A program made the translations under genes and the position numbers. From NCBI RefSeq assembly GCF_014696315.1, contig NZ_JACJPX010000048.1:1-63714 (forward strand): a stretch of 63,714 nt of DNA, read 5' to 3'. The number at the start of each line of letters is the position of its first letter. Within the stretch, counting starts at the first letter, position 1. This DNA is from Calothrix membranacea FACHB-236 (GTDB lineage: Bacteria > Cyanobacteriota > Cyanobacteriia > Cyanobacteriales > Nostocaceae). The notes beneath the pieces were generated by a model. That model saw only the letters and a program-made list of their open reading frames with translations, did no database searches and was not told the DNA's origin. Below are positions 42,941 through 53,276 of the stretch, piece by piece.

Positions 42941-45900
42941 TTAAGCTATGACAACAATGTCACTGTAAGCCAAAGAAGGCTTGGAACTTAGTACAGCAAT
43001 TTGCGTAGCTGCTAAAGCACCTGTACCGTCAATGTCAAACAATAAATCTCCATTAGCCGAGTTATAGATAAACCTATCGGAAGCATCACCCGCAGCTGTG
43101 CCGATCACAAATTGATCGGTAGTAATTGTTCCACCTGCTACTAAACCACCGCCAAAACCAGAAGCAGAGACAGAAATTTTATCGCCTTGATTACTCAAGA
43201 AATCAATAATGATATCAATTCCTTGATTACCATTATTGAAACTAAATCTGTCAGTTCCATTACCACCAATCAAAGTATCATTGCCTAAGCCGCCAATCAA
43301 AATATCATTACCAGCACCACCGTCCAAGCTGTCGTTACCACCGCCACCGTTAATGCTGTCATCGCCAGCACCACCGAGTATGGTGTCGTTACCTATTCCC
43401 CCTTCCAAGCTATCGTTTTTACTCGTACCCGTTACCTGAAGGCGGTTAATCCCACTGAATGAGATATAGTCGAGGTCAGTGTTAGTCGTGGCTTGGTCGC
43501 GATAAGCACTACCAGAGGATTCAGCATTGCTGGAACTGGTGTTCAGGCGCATTGCTTTGCCAACATCATCAATGGAGTAGTCCAAGATGAGTAAGTCATC
43601 GCCTACACCACCGTTGACTGTGTCGCTACCTAAACCAGCATTAATGGTATCGTTTCCTGCACCTGTGTTGAAGCTGTCGTTGCTGCGGTAGGCTATTCCA
43701 TTGACTAGGCTAGGTTGAATAATACTGTCATTACCCGAACCTGTGGTGATGGTGAATTGCTCAAAGTTTTTGGCATTCACACCTGCAACTGTGAGGTTGT
43801 TACTCAAGGCGAGGTTAAGGTTGCTGGTTTGGGTTGAGAGGTTGAGGATGAGGCGGTCATTCCCAGCACCACCGTCCAAGCTATCATTACCACCGCCACC
43901 GTTAATGCTGTCATCGCCAGCACCACCGAGTATGGTGTCGTTACCTATTCCCCCTTCCAAGCTATCGTTTTTACTCGTACCCGTTACCTGAAGGCGGTTA
44001 ATCCCGCTGAATGAAATTGAGTCAATCCAAGTTCCTGTAGTTGATGTACGTCCTGCACTTCCTGAAGATCCTTCTGATCCTGTATAGCTGTTAAGGGCTA
44101 TACCTTTGCCAACATCATCTATAGAATAGTCAAGAACAAGCAAGTCATCTCCTGCACCACCGCTAACTTGATCGTTTAACCCTAAACCAGGATTAATTGT
44201 GTCGTTACCTGCACCACCATTGAAAGTGTCATTACTACGGTAAACTACTCCCCCAACTACCGCAGATTGCAGCAATTGGTCATTACCACTACCTGTAGTA
44301 ATTGTAAAATTCTCAAAATTAGTAGCAGTAACAATTCCTGGGAGAGTAATGCCATTGCTAGGGTTGGTAATCGTTAAATTAACGGTTTGATTGGATAGAT
44401 CAAGATAGAGACTATCAGTACCATTACCACCATCAAGGGTATCAATTCCTAGTCCACCTCTAATGGTGTCATTACCATCATTGCCACTGACGCGATCGTT
44501 ACCAAAACCCCCATCCAGGTTATCATCACCAGCCCCACCGTTAATTACATCATCACCTAAGCCACTGTTAATTCGGTCATTTCCTAACCCGCCATTGATG
44601 ATATCATTACCCGCAGTTCCGCCAACTACATCATCGGCAATAGTCAAAAAGTTAGGTTGGCGTAAAGTATTTAAATAACCTGAAAGTTGACTAGAAGCTA
44701 AAGCTTGGTTGATGCGTTGATTGTAGTCAGTTTTTGATAGTCCAAATCGGTTTTCATAAGCATCTAATCCGCTAATGACTAAACTCCAGTAAATAATAGC
44801 TTGGTCTTGATTAGTAGGTGCATTACTTACTAAACTATTGAGAACTGTATTCAGAGCGCTACTATTTTCTAGACTGTCATTGTCAAGGTTATATGCTGTA
44901 TTCGGAAATAAATGGCGTAATGAACCTTGAACCAACAAGCGTCCGCTAAATTCACGCACTAATTCATTCCAAATTCCTAACAAAACATTAGATGCTTGGG
45001 GCCCTGGATCGGCTGCTGTCGCACCTCCTAAAATTCCCCCACCTACTTGATAGAAGTTGTCGCCAAAGAAAGTTTCTAAAAAGGCTAACTTCCTGCCATC
45101 AACATAAGTACCTCGGCTATTAGTCGCCACACTTTGTACGCCAGCCCAACGATATAATAAAGCTTCAGCTTGGGTAATAAACTGGTTATAGAATTGCTCG
45201 TAGTTGCTAGTATCTAAACTCACGAGATTTCGCATCATGCCTAGCAGAGTTGAGTCTTTGCTCATGGCAATGTAGAGATCTGGTAAGTTACCGTAGCCTC
45301 TGAGAGTTGGTAAAAACAGAGTTTCTGCTTTAAGTTGATAGTCTTTGCTATAGTCACTTGTGACCTGATCTAGAGCGAACCAGACATCAACAATCTGTCT
45401 GGTTGTGCCATTGGCCAGGGTATAGGTACTGGTACTGCTAATGCGATTACCTTCATTAGTCAGATCTACAGCTTGATAATTGAGGTTAATGTTTTTAATT
45501 CCCCAATCATTTAAACTTCTGAGTTCACCAACATCTGAAAAACCATCTTGATTCGTATCCCGCCAAACTCTCAAGTTATTAAATTGAGTATCTTTGGCAT
45601 CAATAATTCCGTCATTATTACTGTCTAGCTGTTTGAGAATAATGAATCCGTCAGTTGTCGCATTACCAAACAGTTCAGTAATATCATTGATTTCTCCATC
45701 ACCATTTTTATCCCACGCAAGAATACCATCATCTGCTTTTACCCATCCAGTTCTTTCAGCAAATCCATCCGCATCAAGGTCGAAAAAAGCGGTTGAGTTT
45801 TGTAGTGAAATAAGTTCGATACCATCATTATCGAGATCAAGGACAAGTGGAGAAATAGCATTTTTAGCTTGTGCCCATAACGTGGAAGCCAAAGCACTAA

Positions 45901-48118
45901 TACCTAAACCTTTCCACAATCCTCTGCCATGTTTGTTAAGACCTGAAAATGTTCTGCGAAATCCCGGCGCTCCTAAACCGTATCTCTTAATACCAGGAAC
46001 TTTCCAAGGAATCCAACCTGTGAGAGCACCATCAAATACTGCACTTCCTAAACCTGCGTTACTGTAATTACTAGTTCCGTAATTTCCAATACCATAGGCA
46101 AGTGCATTACTAGCGGCTCCAGCAGTGATTGCTATGGGAACACCATAAACTAGACTAAGCCCACCCGTAGCTCCTATAACTCCGCCATACAAAGCTCCTC
46201 CTACCAAAGCCCCAGCAGCTCCCCTTAAACTAGAATCTCCTCCTAATGCAGCTGACACGCCATAGGAGGCTAAACCCCATATTCCTCCAATTGCTGCTCC
46301 TGCAAGAGCAAGCGGAAGAAGCGGTGTTTCACCATTTGGATCGATTAAGGATGTAGGATTGTTAGCAGCATAGCCATATAAATTTAATCCACCTTCCTGT
46401 CCAAGCGGATCGGGATTCATAAACCGACCTAATGAAGGCGAATAATACCTCGCCCTCATGTAGTCGAGTCCATTGCCATCATTCATTACCCCCCATTGCC
46501 CTACATATTCAAAGGGGTTAGCTACTCCCTCTGTGGCTGTGAGGGTTTCGCCAAAAGGACGGTAACTGTAACGGTTAACGTAGCTACCATTTGCACCTGT
46601 TAACCCAACTGTGGAACCGATCGCATCAAAATCATAATAATGTGCTGTACCACCCGTACCAAAACGCCCGACTAAGCCTATACCGTGAGTATAATTGGCA
46701 ATTAATCCACCGCTACCGTTATACTCGCCGGTCACATGTCCCCATCCCAAGGGATCGACTAAATATTCTGTGCGCTGTCCATTCTGCACAACAGCAGTAC
46801 GGTTCCCCAAAGCATCATACTCATAAGTAAATGTTCCTTGGGGTGTTGTACCGCTAATTAAACGATTCTCATCATTGTAAACATAAGTCCAAGTCTGAGT
46901 GCCATCGACAACCTTAATTAAATTACCATCTGCATCATAGGTATAGGTCGCACTAGCAACCTGGCTGTATTGATTGAGATTATTTCCTGTATAGTTTGTT
47001 TTTACTCCATTGATAGTGCTACTAATGCGGTTACCCGCACCATCATAGACATAACGCAAATCTTGATCTGTCAAACTTGCATTTGTGTAATCCAAAAAAG
47101 CACGGGTTAACTGTCCTGAAGCATCATATTCATAGGTCGTTTTTCCTTCTGTTGTGGTGACGCTAGTTTTCCGACCTAAATTATCGTAAGTGTAGCGTTG
47201 GTAGGAATTGACTGTGCTATTGGCAGTATAATTTGAGATATCGGTCAGTTGACCGGCAGCATCATAAGTATAGGTAGTGTAAGTGCCATTACCGTTGGTT
47301 TCTCGGCTTAAACGCCCTACTGCATCATAAGTATAAGTAATTAAGCTCCCACCACTGGCATTAGTTAACCCAGTTAAGCGATTCTCACCATCGTAGCTAT
47401 AGTTAACGGTGAATCCACTTTGATCCACCATCTTTGTCCGCCTTCCTGTACTGTCGTAGCTATATTGCAGCCAGCGTCCATTAGGATAGGTAACTTTCGT
47501 GAGGCGATTATCTGTGTCATAGCCGAAGCTAATCGTGCTACTTCCCTTAGTAATGGCACTAATCTTCCCGTTGGCGTTGTAAGTGTAACTTTCAAACGTT
47601 CCATCATCAAAGGTTTTGCGCGTCAATTTCCCCTGAGTGTCGTAGGTATATTGAAAGGTATCGCCGCTGCGTTCTTTTGCCTGAACTACATTACCTGACA
47701 GATCATAATTAAAAGTTTCGGAAGTCCCGTTGGCATGAGTAATTCCGGTCAACTCGCCATAGGTGTTATAGCTATATTGAGTTACTTGTCCCTTATTATC
47801 TGTGACAGTAGTCGGCGCATCCAAATTCCCTGTATAGGTAAAGCTGACTTTCTGATTTAATGGATCGGTTTGATTCAGTAATCGCCCTTGGGCATCATAG
47901 CTAAATTTAAAAATGCTATTTCCTGGTGCGGTGATTTGACTAAGATAGTCATTGGCATCATAACTAAATTGAGTTAAGCGGTTGAGCGGATCTTGTATAC
48001 TTTGAAGCTGACCAGTGCTGGTGAAGCGAATTTGTGTTGTAGAACCAGTTGCATCCTTGATGTTAATTACACCAGGAGAAACGTAATTATAAGCAAATGG
48101 GCGAGTGTTAGTACTCAT
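42941..48118 (-). CDS. Giant RHS/YD-repeat protein fused to RTX calcium-binding repeats
   Basis: A 1,725-residue modular protein. Residues 1-550 are YD/RHS repeats (many TYDAxGxL and YxYDxxGR units) ending in the RHS core motif, MRARYYSPSLGRFMNPDPLG, then NLYGYAANNPTSLIDPNGE (about 552-592). Residues 593-755 are a Gly/Ala-rich hydrophobic region, the slot where a polymorphic toxin domain normally follows. Residues 756-880 hold EF-hand-like loops (LDLDNDGIEL, WDKNGDGEIND, LDSNNDGIIDAKD). Residues 1160-1640 are RTX nonapeptides (GGAGNDTL types), with a C-terminal tail typical of type I secretion. There is no signal peptide. Most likely it is an exported surface or contact-dependent protein. An N-terminal truncation is possible, since RHS proteins often begin with other domains. 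Confidence 0.9.
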   Translation of the reverse strand: MSTNTRPFAYNYVSPGVINIKDATGSTTQIRFTSTGQLQSIQDPLNRLTQFSYDANDYLSQITAPGNSIFKFSYDAQGRLLNQTDPLNQKVSFTYTGNLDAPTTVTDNKGQVTQYSYNTYGELTGITHANGTSETFNYDLSGNVVQAKERSGDTFQYTYDTQGKLTRKTFDDGTFESYTYNANGKISAITKGSSTISFGYDTDNRLTKVTYPNGRWLQYSYDSTGRRTKMVDQSGFTVNYSYDGENRLTGLTNASGGSLITYTYDAVGRLSRETNGNGTYTTYTYDAAGQLTDISNYTANSTVNSYQRYTYDNLGRKTSVTTTEGKTTYEYDASGQLTRAFLDYTNASLTDQDLRYVYDGAGNRISSTINGVKTNYTGNNLNQYSQVASATYTYDADGNLIKVVDGTQTWTYVYNDENRLISGTTPQGTFTYEYDALGNRTAVVQNGQRTEYLVDPLGWGHVTGEYNGSGGLIANYTHGIGLVGRFGTGGTAHYYDFDAIGSTVGLTGANGSYVNRYSYRPFGETLTATEGVANPFEYVGQWGVMNDGNGLDYMRARYYSPSLGRFMNPDPLGQEGGLNLYGYAANNPTSLIDPNGETPLLPLALAGAAIGGIWGLASYGVSAALGGDSSLRGAAGALVGGALYGGVIGATGGLSLVYGVPIAITAGAASNALAYGIGNYGTSNYSNAGLGSAVFDGALTGWIPWKVPGIKRYGLGAPGFRRTFSGLNKHGRGLWKGLGISALASTLWAQAKNAISPLVLDLDNDGIELISLQNSTAFFDLDADGFAERTGWVKADDGILAWDKNGDGEINDITELFGNATTDGFIILKQLDSNNDGIIDAKDTQFNNLRVWRDTNQDGFSDVGELRSLNDWGIKNINLNYQAVDLTNEGNRISSTSTYTLANGTTRQIVDVWFALDQVTSDYSKDYQLKAETLFLPTLRGYGNLPDLYIAMSKDSTLLGMMRNLVSLDTSNYEQFYNQFITQAEALLYRWAGVQSVATNSRGTYVDGRKLAFLETFFGDNFYQVGGGILGGATAADPGPQASNVLLGIWNELVREFSGRLLVQGSLRHLFPNTAYNLDNDSLENSSALNTVLNSLVSNAPTNQDQAIIYWSLVISGLDAYENRFGLSKTDYNQRINQALASSQLSGYLNTLRQPNFLTIADDVVGGTAGNDIINGGLGNDRINSGLGDDVINGGAGDDNLDGGFGNDRVSGNDGNDTIRGGLGIDTLDGGNGTDSLYLDLSNQTVNLTITNPSNGITLPGIVTATNFENFTITTGSGNDQLLQSAVVGGVVYRSNDTFNGGAGNDTINPGLGLNDQVSGGAGDDLLVLDYSIDDVGKGIALNSYTGSEGSSGSAGRTSTTGTWIDSISFSGINRLQVTGTSKNDSLEGGIGNDTILGGAGDDSINGGGGNDSLDGGAGNDRLILNLSTQTSNLNLALSNNLTVAGVNAKNFEQFTITTGSGNDSIIQPSLVNGIAYRSNDSFNTGAGNDTINAGLGSDTVNGGVGDDLLILDYSIDDVGKAMRLNTSSSNAESSGSAYRDQATTNTDLDYISFSGINRLQVTGTSKNDSLEGGIGNDTILGGAGDDSINGGGGNDSLDGGAGNDILIGGLGNDTLIGGNGTDRFSFNNGNQGIDIIIDFLSNQGDKISVSASGFGGGLVAGGTITTDQFVIGTAAGDASDRFIYNSANGDLLFDIDGTGALAATQIAVLSSKPSLAYSDIVVIA

Positions 48119-48476
48119 AAATTCTTGATAGGGGACTTTAGATCTGAAATTTGATACTAATTCCAGTCTCCCTATTTCTACTTAAAGAAGTAATGTGATT
48201 TCGTAAATTTTTTAGGGATTTTTATAAAGAAATTACTGATTCAGGTATAAAAAGACTTTTAGCGATCGCTTATTTCCCAGTAATTAAATCTACGGCACAG
48301 GACTCTAACCTTAAAATCAAGAAAGTGTAAAATTATTAAAAAATTTTATGAATATTCAATAAATTACCGATAAGTTACTAGGTAAATTTTGCACCATGAA
48401 TTACGTAATTTTCCTTAAAAAAAGCATAACCCTAATCATTCAGAGATAATTATTAAACGATCACGGTACTAAGTTT
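48119..48476. other. Divergent intergenic region, AT-rich
   Basis: Separates the RHS-RTX gene from the radical SAM gene and must hold both promoters. It has one HIP1 site near 48262 and no recognised hairpin or operator. No gene is supported. Confidence 0.45.
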
Positions 48477-49805
48477 ATGAGTGCGTTGACTATTCGTCCT
48501 GCCAAAATTAGTAAAGTATTACCAGATTCCATCGCGGCTGAAGTTGGCTTTGAGGTGGGGGATGCGATCGTTGCGATTAACGGTACTTGTCCCCGCGATT
48601 TAATTGATTATCAATTTTTATGTGCTGATGAAGTTCTAGAACTAGAAGTTTTAGATACATCTGGCAAAACTCATTACGTAGAAATTGAAAAAGACTACGA
48701 CGAGGACTTAGGGCTAGAATTTGAAACTGCGCTGTTTGATGCTTTAATTCAGTGCAATAACCGCTGTCCCTTTTGCTTTATTGACCAACAGCCACCAGGT
48801 AAGCGTTCTAGCTTGTATTTTAAAGATGACGATTACCGTCTGAGCTTTTTGTATGGTTCCTATTTAACTCTCACCAATTTACCAGAACGAGAATGGCAGC
48901 GGATTGAACAGATGCGTCTGTCTCCTTTATATGTTTCTGTTCATGCTACAGAACCAGAAGTGAGAATTAGACTGCTGAAAAATCCCCGTGCGGGGCAAAT
49001 CTTACAACAACTCAAGTGGTTTCAAGAAAGACGGCTGCAAATTCACGCCCAAGTAGTGCTTTGCCCTGGTATAAATGATGGCTTTTATTTGGAACAAACA
49101 TTACATGACTTAGCGTCATTTTATACTGGCGAAGTGCCGACAGTGGCATCAGTGGCAGTAGTCCCTGTGGGTTTAACAAGGTTTCGCCCTCAAGAAGACG
49201 AACTCATTCCTGTCACCAGAGAAAAAGCTAAAGAAGTAATTTCCCAAGTGCGATCGCTTGCTTTAGAATTTCGCCAAAAGTTCGGTTCTAGCGTGGTTTG
49301 GTTGGCTGATGAATGGTTTTTAATTGCAGGTGAAGATTTACCTAGTGAAGCTGAATATGAGGAGTATCCCCAAATTGATAATGGCGTTGGTTCGATTCGG
49401 TTATTTCTGAAGCAATTTGCAGCTGCGGCGGCATCTCTTCCTGCTAAAATTTCTCCCCAGAAAAAATTAACTTGGGTAGTTGGTAATGCAGTTGAGCAAG
49501 CATTTCAACCCATCCTCACACAATTAAATACTGTGGAGGGTTTACAGGTAACTATGCGTGCTTTAGCTAGCGACTATTGGGGACAGAATATTAGTGTGAC
49601 TGGTTTATTAACTGGCCATGATTTAATTCTAAACTTAAAAGGGCAAGATTTAGGTGATGGCATTTTGCTGCCAAATCTCATGCTTAAACATGGTGAATTA
49701 ATATTTTTAGATGATATGAGTATTGCAGAAGTCGCTAGCAAATTAGAAACCAAAATCTTTCATATATCAGGGATTGAGCAATTAATCAATACCTGTATTG
49801 GATGA
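48477..49805 (+). CDS. PDZ-radical SAM protein of the cyanobacterial DUF512 family
   Basis: A 442-residue iron-sulfur protein. Residues 8-70 resemble a PDZ-like domain (ISKVLPDSIAAEVGFEVGDAIVAINGT). Next is a radical SAM-type cluster motif with Cys93, Cys97 and Cys100 (CNNRCPFCFIDQ), then VHATEPEVRIRLL and QVVLCPGINDG, and a C-terminal DUF512 region (DEWFLIAGEDLPSEAEYEEYPQIDNGVGSIRLFLKQF). This matches the TIGR03279 type, a conserved oxidoreductase-like protein of oxygenic phototrophs with unknown reaction. It starts at ATG 48477. It is preceded by the RHS-RTX gene in the opposite direction. Confidence 0.92.
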   Translation: MSALTIRPAKISKVLPDSIAAEVGFEVGDAIVAINGTCPRDLIDYQFLCADEVLELEVLDTSGKTHYVEIEKDYDEDLGLEFETALFDALIQCNNRCPFCFIDQQPPGKRSSLYFKDDDYRLSFLYGSYLTLTNLPEREWQRIEQMRLSPLYVSVHATEPEVRIRLLKNPRAGQILQQLKWFQERRLQIHAQVVLCPGINDGFYLEQTLHDLASFYTGEVPTVASVAVVPVGLTRFRPQEDELIPVTREKAKEVISQVRSLALEFRQKFGSSVVWLADEWFLIAGEDLPSEAEYEEYPQIDNGVGSIRLFLKQFAAAAASLPAKISPQKKLTWVVGNAVEQAFQPILTQLNTVEGLQVTMRALASDYWGQNISVTGLLTGHDLILNLKGQDLGDGILLPNLMLKHGELIFLDDMSIAEVASKLETKIFHISGIEQLINTCIG

Positions 49806-49999
49806 AAAAGGAAGGATGAAGTGTAAAGTGTAAAGGATGAAGTAAGAAATCAGTAAATGTCTTGCTGAGTTTGGGCAAGCAAATATTTGAATGCTGAAAA
49901 TTTATGCAAATTCCTTTGAGGATAGGATATTTTTATACTTTATACTTCCTACTTCAGTTAATTATTAAACAAAGAATTAATCTAAGTGAGGAGTGAGGA
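49806..49999. repeat. Gap with dispersed AAGGATGAAGT repeats
   Basis: Copies of AAGGATGAAGT at 49811-49842 face a reverse-complement-like TATACTTCCTACTTCA near 49938-49957. The gap ends in GAGTGAGGAGTGAGGAGTGA, which also supplies the purine-rich start signal of the next gene. Confidence 0.55.
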
Positions 50000-52771
50000 G
50001 TGAAGAATCAGGAAAAGCGTGTTACCACATTACAATTACAACTAAAAAAAGCCGGATTCTTAATTTTTAATCTGCAATTTTTACTATTAAATAGTTTAGG
50101 TATTTTACCAGCAATTGCCGCAGATGAAGAACCTGTATTGAGCATAGTTTATAGTCAAGAAAATAGTAATCAATGGTCAACAATTACTAATCGCTTGCAA
50201 GCGGCTGGGGTAAACTATTGTGTGATACCCCTAGCGGATGTGCGAAGTGCGACAGATTGGGGCGATCGCAAGGTGTTATTTTTGCCCAACGTTGAGACAT
50301 TAACACCAGCACAAACTATCGCTTTAGAAGAATGGATGAGCAAAGGCGGGCGTTTAATTGCTAGCGGCCCTGTAGGAAGTTTGTCAGCGCCAGGAGTGCG
50401 CCAGTTGTTGCGGAGTCTTGTAGGCGGTTTTTGGGGATTTAGCTTGAGTGAAAAGCAAGAGCTACAACCAGCAAAAACCAAGCTACCAGAAGACTGGATT
50501 AACCAAGGGGCGATGTTTGGTAAAGTACATGGTGGCGTAATCTTACCTGATAGCGTCAGTACACCTGCAGCAGTGTGGAATAGTAAAGATAATCAGGCGG
50601 CTGTGGTCACTACTGACCGTTCCACTTTGTTAGGCTGGCGCTGGGGTGTAGATGCAGTTGCAGGTGCGGAGTTAGATAACGCTTGGTTAAAAGCCGCGAT
50701 CGCGCGTTATATGAAATTACCACCCAGTGCTAGCCGGAAAGTTGCAGGCGGTTCACCAACTTGTTCTACTTCCACAATTGCTAAATCTCCAACGCCAGCG
50801 CCACTACCACCAGCGATTACAACTGCAATTCAACCAGTTGTCAAACCGCCAACTGTAACTACGCCAAAACCACCAAATGCGATCGCTACTGCTCCCCAAC
50901 CTAGGCCATTAGTGAATGTGATACGTCCAGGTTCACGGGAGGCGATTGACGAACTAGAAGATACAGTTCGGTTGGATGTAGTACCCAACTCGAATGCACC
51001 AATTAGTAGCGGTGATGCGATCGCTCTCCAGCAGGAGCTAGAAAATCTCATTGGACGCGTCGAAAGTTCCAATCTAGCGGCTTCTAGCAATGGTAACAAT
51101 GAAGATATCGCTAGCAATTCCGAAGGGCTGAAGGTAGATCGCTCCAACTTAATCGCCAGTCGGTCTGGTGTGCAAGTACCAGAAACAGCCGTAGCTATTA
51201 CCCAAGCCAGAGAAATTGCCAAAAACATACCCGTGTTGGTGGCGCAAAAAAATTATGCTTCAGCACGTCAACAGTGGCTCACAGCCAAGGCGAGTTTGTG
51301 GAAGCAGTTTCCTTTAAATCGCAGATTGGCTCAACCAGAAATTCGCTCAGTGTGGTTAGACAGGGGGACAATTGTCCGTGCTGGTAGTGAGCAAGGACTA
51401 GCGCAAATTTTTGACCGCTTGGCACAATCAGGAATTAACACGGTATTTTTTGAAACCGTCAACGCCAGTTATACAATTTATCCTAGCCAAGTCGCGCCCC
51501 AACAAAATCCCTTAGTCCGCGGTTGGGACCCCTTAGCCTCAGCCGTAAAATTAGCCCACGCAAGAAATATGGAATTACACGCTTGGGTTTGGGCTTTTGC
51601 GGCTGGTAATCAACGTCACAATGAAATTATTAACGCCAAGCCAGATTATCCCGGGCCAGTATTGGCGGCTAACCCCGATTGGGCAAACTACGATAATCGT
51701 GGCAACATGATTCCTATCGGTCAAACTAAGCCCTTTTTTGACCCAGCTAATCCCCAATTGCGGCAATATTTACTCAAGCTGTATGAAGAAATTGTCACTC
51801 GCTATCAAGTTGACGGTCTTCAATTAGATTACATCCGTTATCCCTTCCAAGACCCTGCAGCCGGGAGAACTTACGGCTATGGGAAAGCAGCCAGAGAGCA
51901 ATTTCAGCAACTTACCGGGGTAGATCCCACGAAAATTTCCCCCAGCGATCGCGATTTGTGGCAAAAGTGGACAGAATTCCGTACCGCACAAGTTGATAGT
52001 TTTGTCGCCCAAGTTTCCCAACAACTGCGACAAAAGCGCTCTAATTTAACTATCTCCGTAGCTGTATTTCCCTTACCAGAAATAGAACGCATTCACAAGC
52101 TGCAACAGCGCTGGGAAGTTTGGGCTAGGCGCGGAGATATCGATTTAATTGTGCCTATGACTTATGCTTTGGATACCCCTCGCTTCCAACGATTAGCACA
52201 ACCTTGGATTGCTTCTACACAATTAGGTGCAACCTTATTAGTACCCGGAATTCGGCTGCTTTCTTTGCCAACGGTGGGTGCATTCGATCAACTGCAATTG
52301 GTGAGGGATTTACCTGTTAGCGGTTATGCACTTTTTGCTGTCGATAATTTGAACAACGAGTTCCACAAAATCTTTAGTAATACTCAAGGTAAAGCACAAC
52401 CTACAAGCAACGAACCTATTCCCCATCGTCAACCTTTTCAAGCGGCTGCTGTGCGTTATAACGCTTTACAACGAGAATGGAAATTTGTTTTGCAAAGCGA
52501 TCAAATGCGAATGCCAGCAACTACAATTGCTGAGTTTAATAATCAAGCCCAAGTTTTACAAACAGCTTTATCTCAACTTGCAGCCTCACCTTCTGCTAGT
52601 AAGTTCATCACCGCCAAAGCTGCACTCAGTCAATTCCAATCTCAATATCGAACCTGGATGCGTCAAGAAGCAATAGAGAATCCCTATCAAGTCAAAGTCT
52701 GGGAAAATCGTCTCGCCACGATTGAGCGTTTATTGCGTTACGGCGAAAGGCGCTTGCAATCTCGTCCTTAG
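50000..52771 (+). CDS. Family 10 glycosyl hydrolase-like (GHL10/DUF187) exported protein
   Basis: A 923-residue protein with an N-terminal signal or anchor helix (FLIFNLQFLLLNSLGILPAIAA, residues 20-41). Residues 45-235 look like a class I glutamine amidotransferase-type flavodoxin fold (VLFLPNVETLTPAQTIALEEWMSKGGRLIASGP). Residues 245-300 are a Pro/Thr-rich linker. Residues 446-800 are the GHL10 TIM barrel: IRSVWLDRGTIV, GINTVFFETVNAS, LHAWVWAFAAGNQ, the VDGLQLDYIRYPFQ strand with the likely catalytic Asp, and DLIVPMTYALDTPRFQ. The family is thought to act on cell-wall or extracellular glycans. The start is GTG at 50000, with GAGGAG just upstream. Confidence 0.88.
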   Translation: MKNQEKRVTTLQLQLKKAGFLIFNLQFLLLNSLGILPAIAADEEPVLSIVYSQENSNQWSTITNRLQAAGVNYCVIPLADVRSATDWGDRKVLFLPNVETLTPAQTIALEEWMSKGGRLIASGPVGSLSAPGVRQLLRSLVGGFWGFSLSEKQELQPAKTKLPEDWINQGAMFGKVHGGVILPDSVSTPAAVWNSKDNQAAVVTTDRSTLLGWRWGVDAVAGAELDNAWLKAAIARYMKLPPSASRKVAGGSPTCSTSTIAKSPTPAPLPPAITTAIQPVVKPPTVTTPKPPNAIATAPQPRPLVNVIRPGSREAIDELEDTVRLDVVPNSNAPISSGDAIALQQELENLIGRVESSNLAASSNGNNEDIASNSEGLKVDRSNLIASRSGVQVPETAVAITQAREIAKNIPVLVAQKNYASARQQWLTAKASLWKQFPLNRRLAQPEIRSVWLDRGTIVRAGSEQGLAQIFDRLAQSGINTVFFETVNASYTIYPSQVAPQQNPLVRGWDPLASAVKLAHARNMELHAWVWAFAAGNQRHNEIINAKPDYPGPVLAANPDWANYDNRGNMIPIGQTKPFFDPANPQLRQYLLKLYEEIVTRYQVDGLQLDYIRYPFQDPAAGRTYGYGKAAREQFQQLTGVDPTKISPSDRDLWQKWTEFRTAQVDSFVAQVSQQLRQKRSNLTISVAVFPLPEIERIHKLQQRWEVWARRGDIDLIVPMTYALDTPRFQRLAQPWIASTQLGATLLVPGIRLLSLPTVGAFDQLQLVRDLPVSGYALFAVDNLNNEFHKIFSNTQGKAQPTSNEPIPHRQPFQAAAVRYNALQREWKFVLQSDQMRMPATTIAEFNNQAQVLQTALSQLAASPSASKFITAKAALSQFQSQYRTWMRQEAIENPYQVKVWENRLATIERLLRYGERRLQSRP

Positions 52772-53276
52772 AGGCAGGGAGCAGGGGGAGTAAAATTTGT
52801 GTAACCGTATGAATTTATATTCTCCCCTTCATTTTGTGTTTGGAAAAAGGTTAACCTTTATGGAACCCTGTAGAGAAACAAGGCGCAGGATTGAGAGGGA
52901 AAGTAAGATAATTGATGTTTTCGTACTTTTTAAAGTACATACCCTGATTTCTTGGGAAATAACCCATATTTCATGATCTATTACCTGTTACCTATTACCT
53001 ATTGCCTAACCCCCAATCCCTAATAATTCTTAAGACTGTTGTATCTACATAACATAAATTTTCCCGTGTTAATACGCGAGTGCTAATTAACTATTAGAAA
53101 GAAAATATTACAATATCTGGGAATAATCTCATGGAGGGTAACAATCAGTTATCTGAGTTTGAGCTATTGCTTTTAACCCTCACTCAAGCCTACCACTTTA
53201 TCTAAGTGGTAAATTCTGGCTTTTAAAATAAAAACCTACAGTAACTATTTTCTGCTCGGAGTTATCCTCAACATTT
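52772..53276. other. Intergenic region with palindrome and leader hairpin
   Basis: Non-coding. A 14-bp palindrome AAAGGTTAACCTTT lies at 52846-52859. A stable 8-bp stem on a 5-base loop (53191-53198 with 53204-53211) sits 65 bases before the histidine kinase start and could be a leader-RNA structure. A GAGTGCTAA word near 53079 was checked as a CIRCE half and rejected. Confidence 0.5.
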
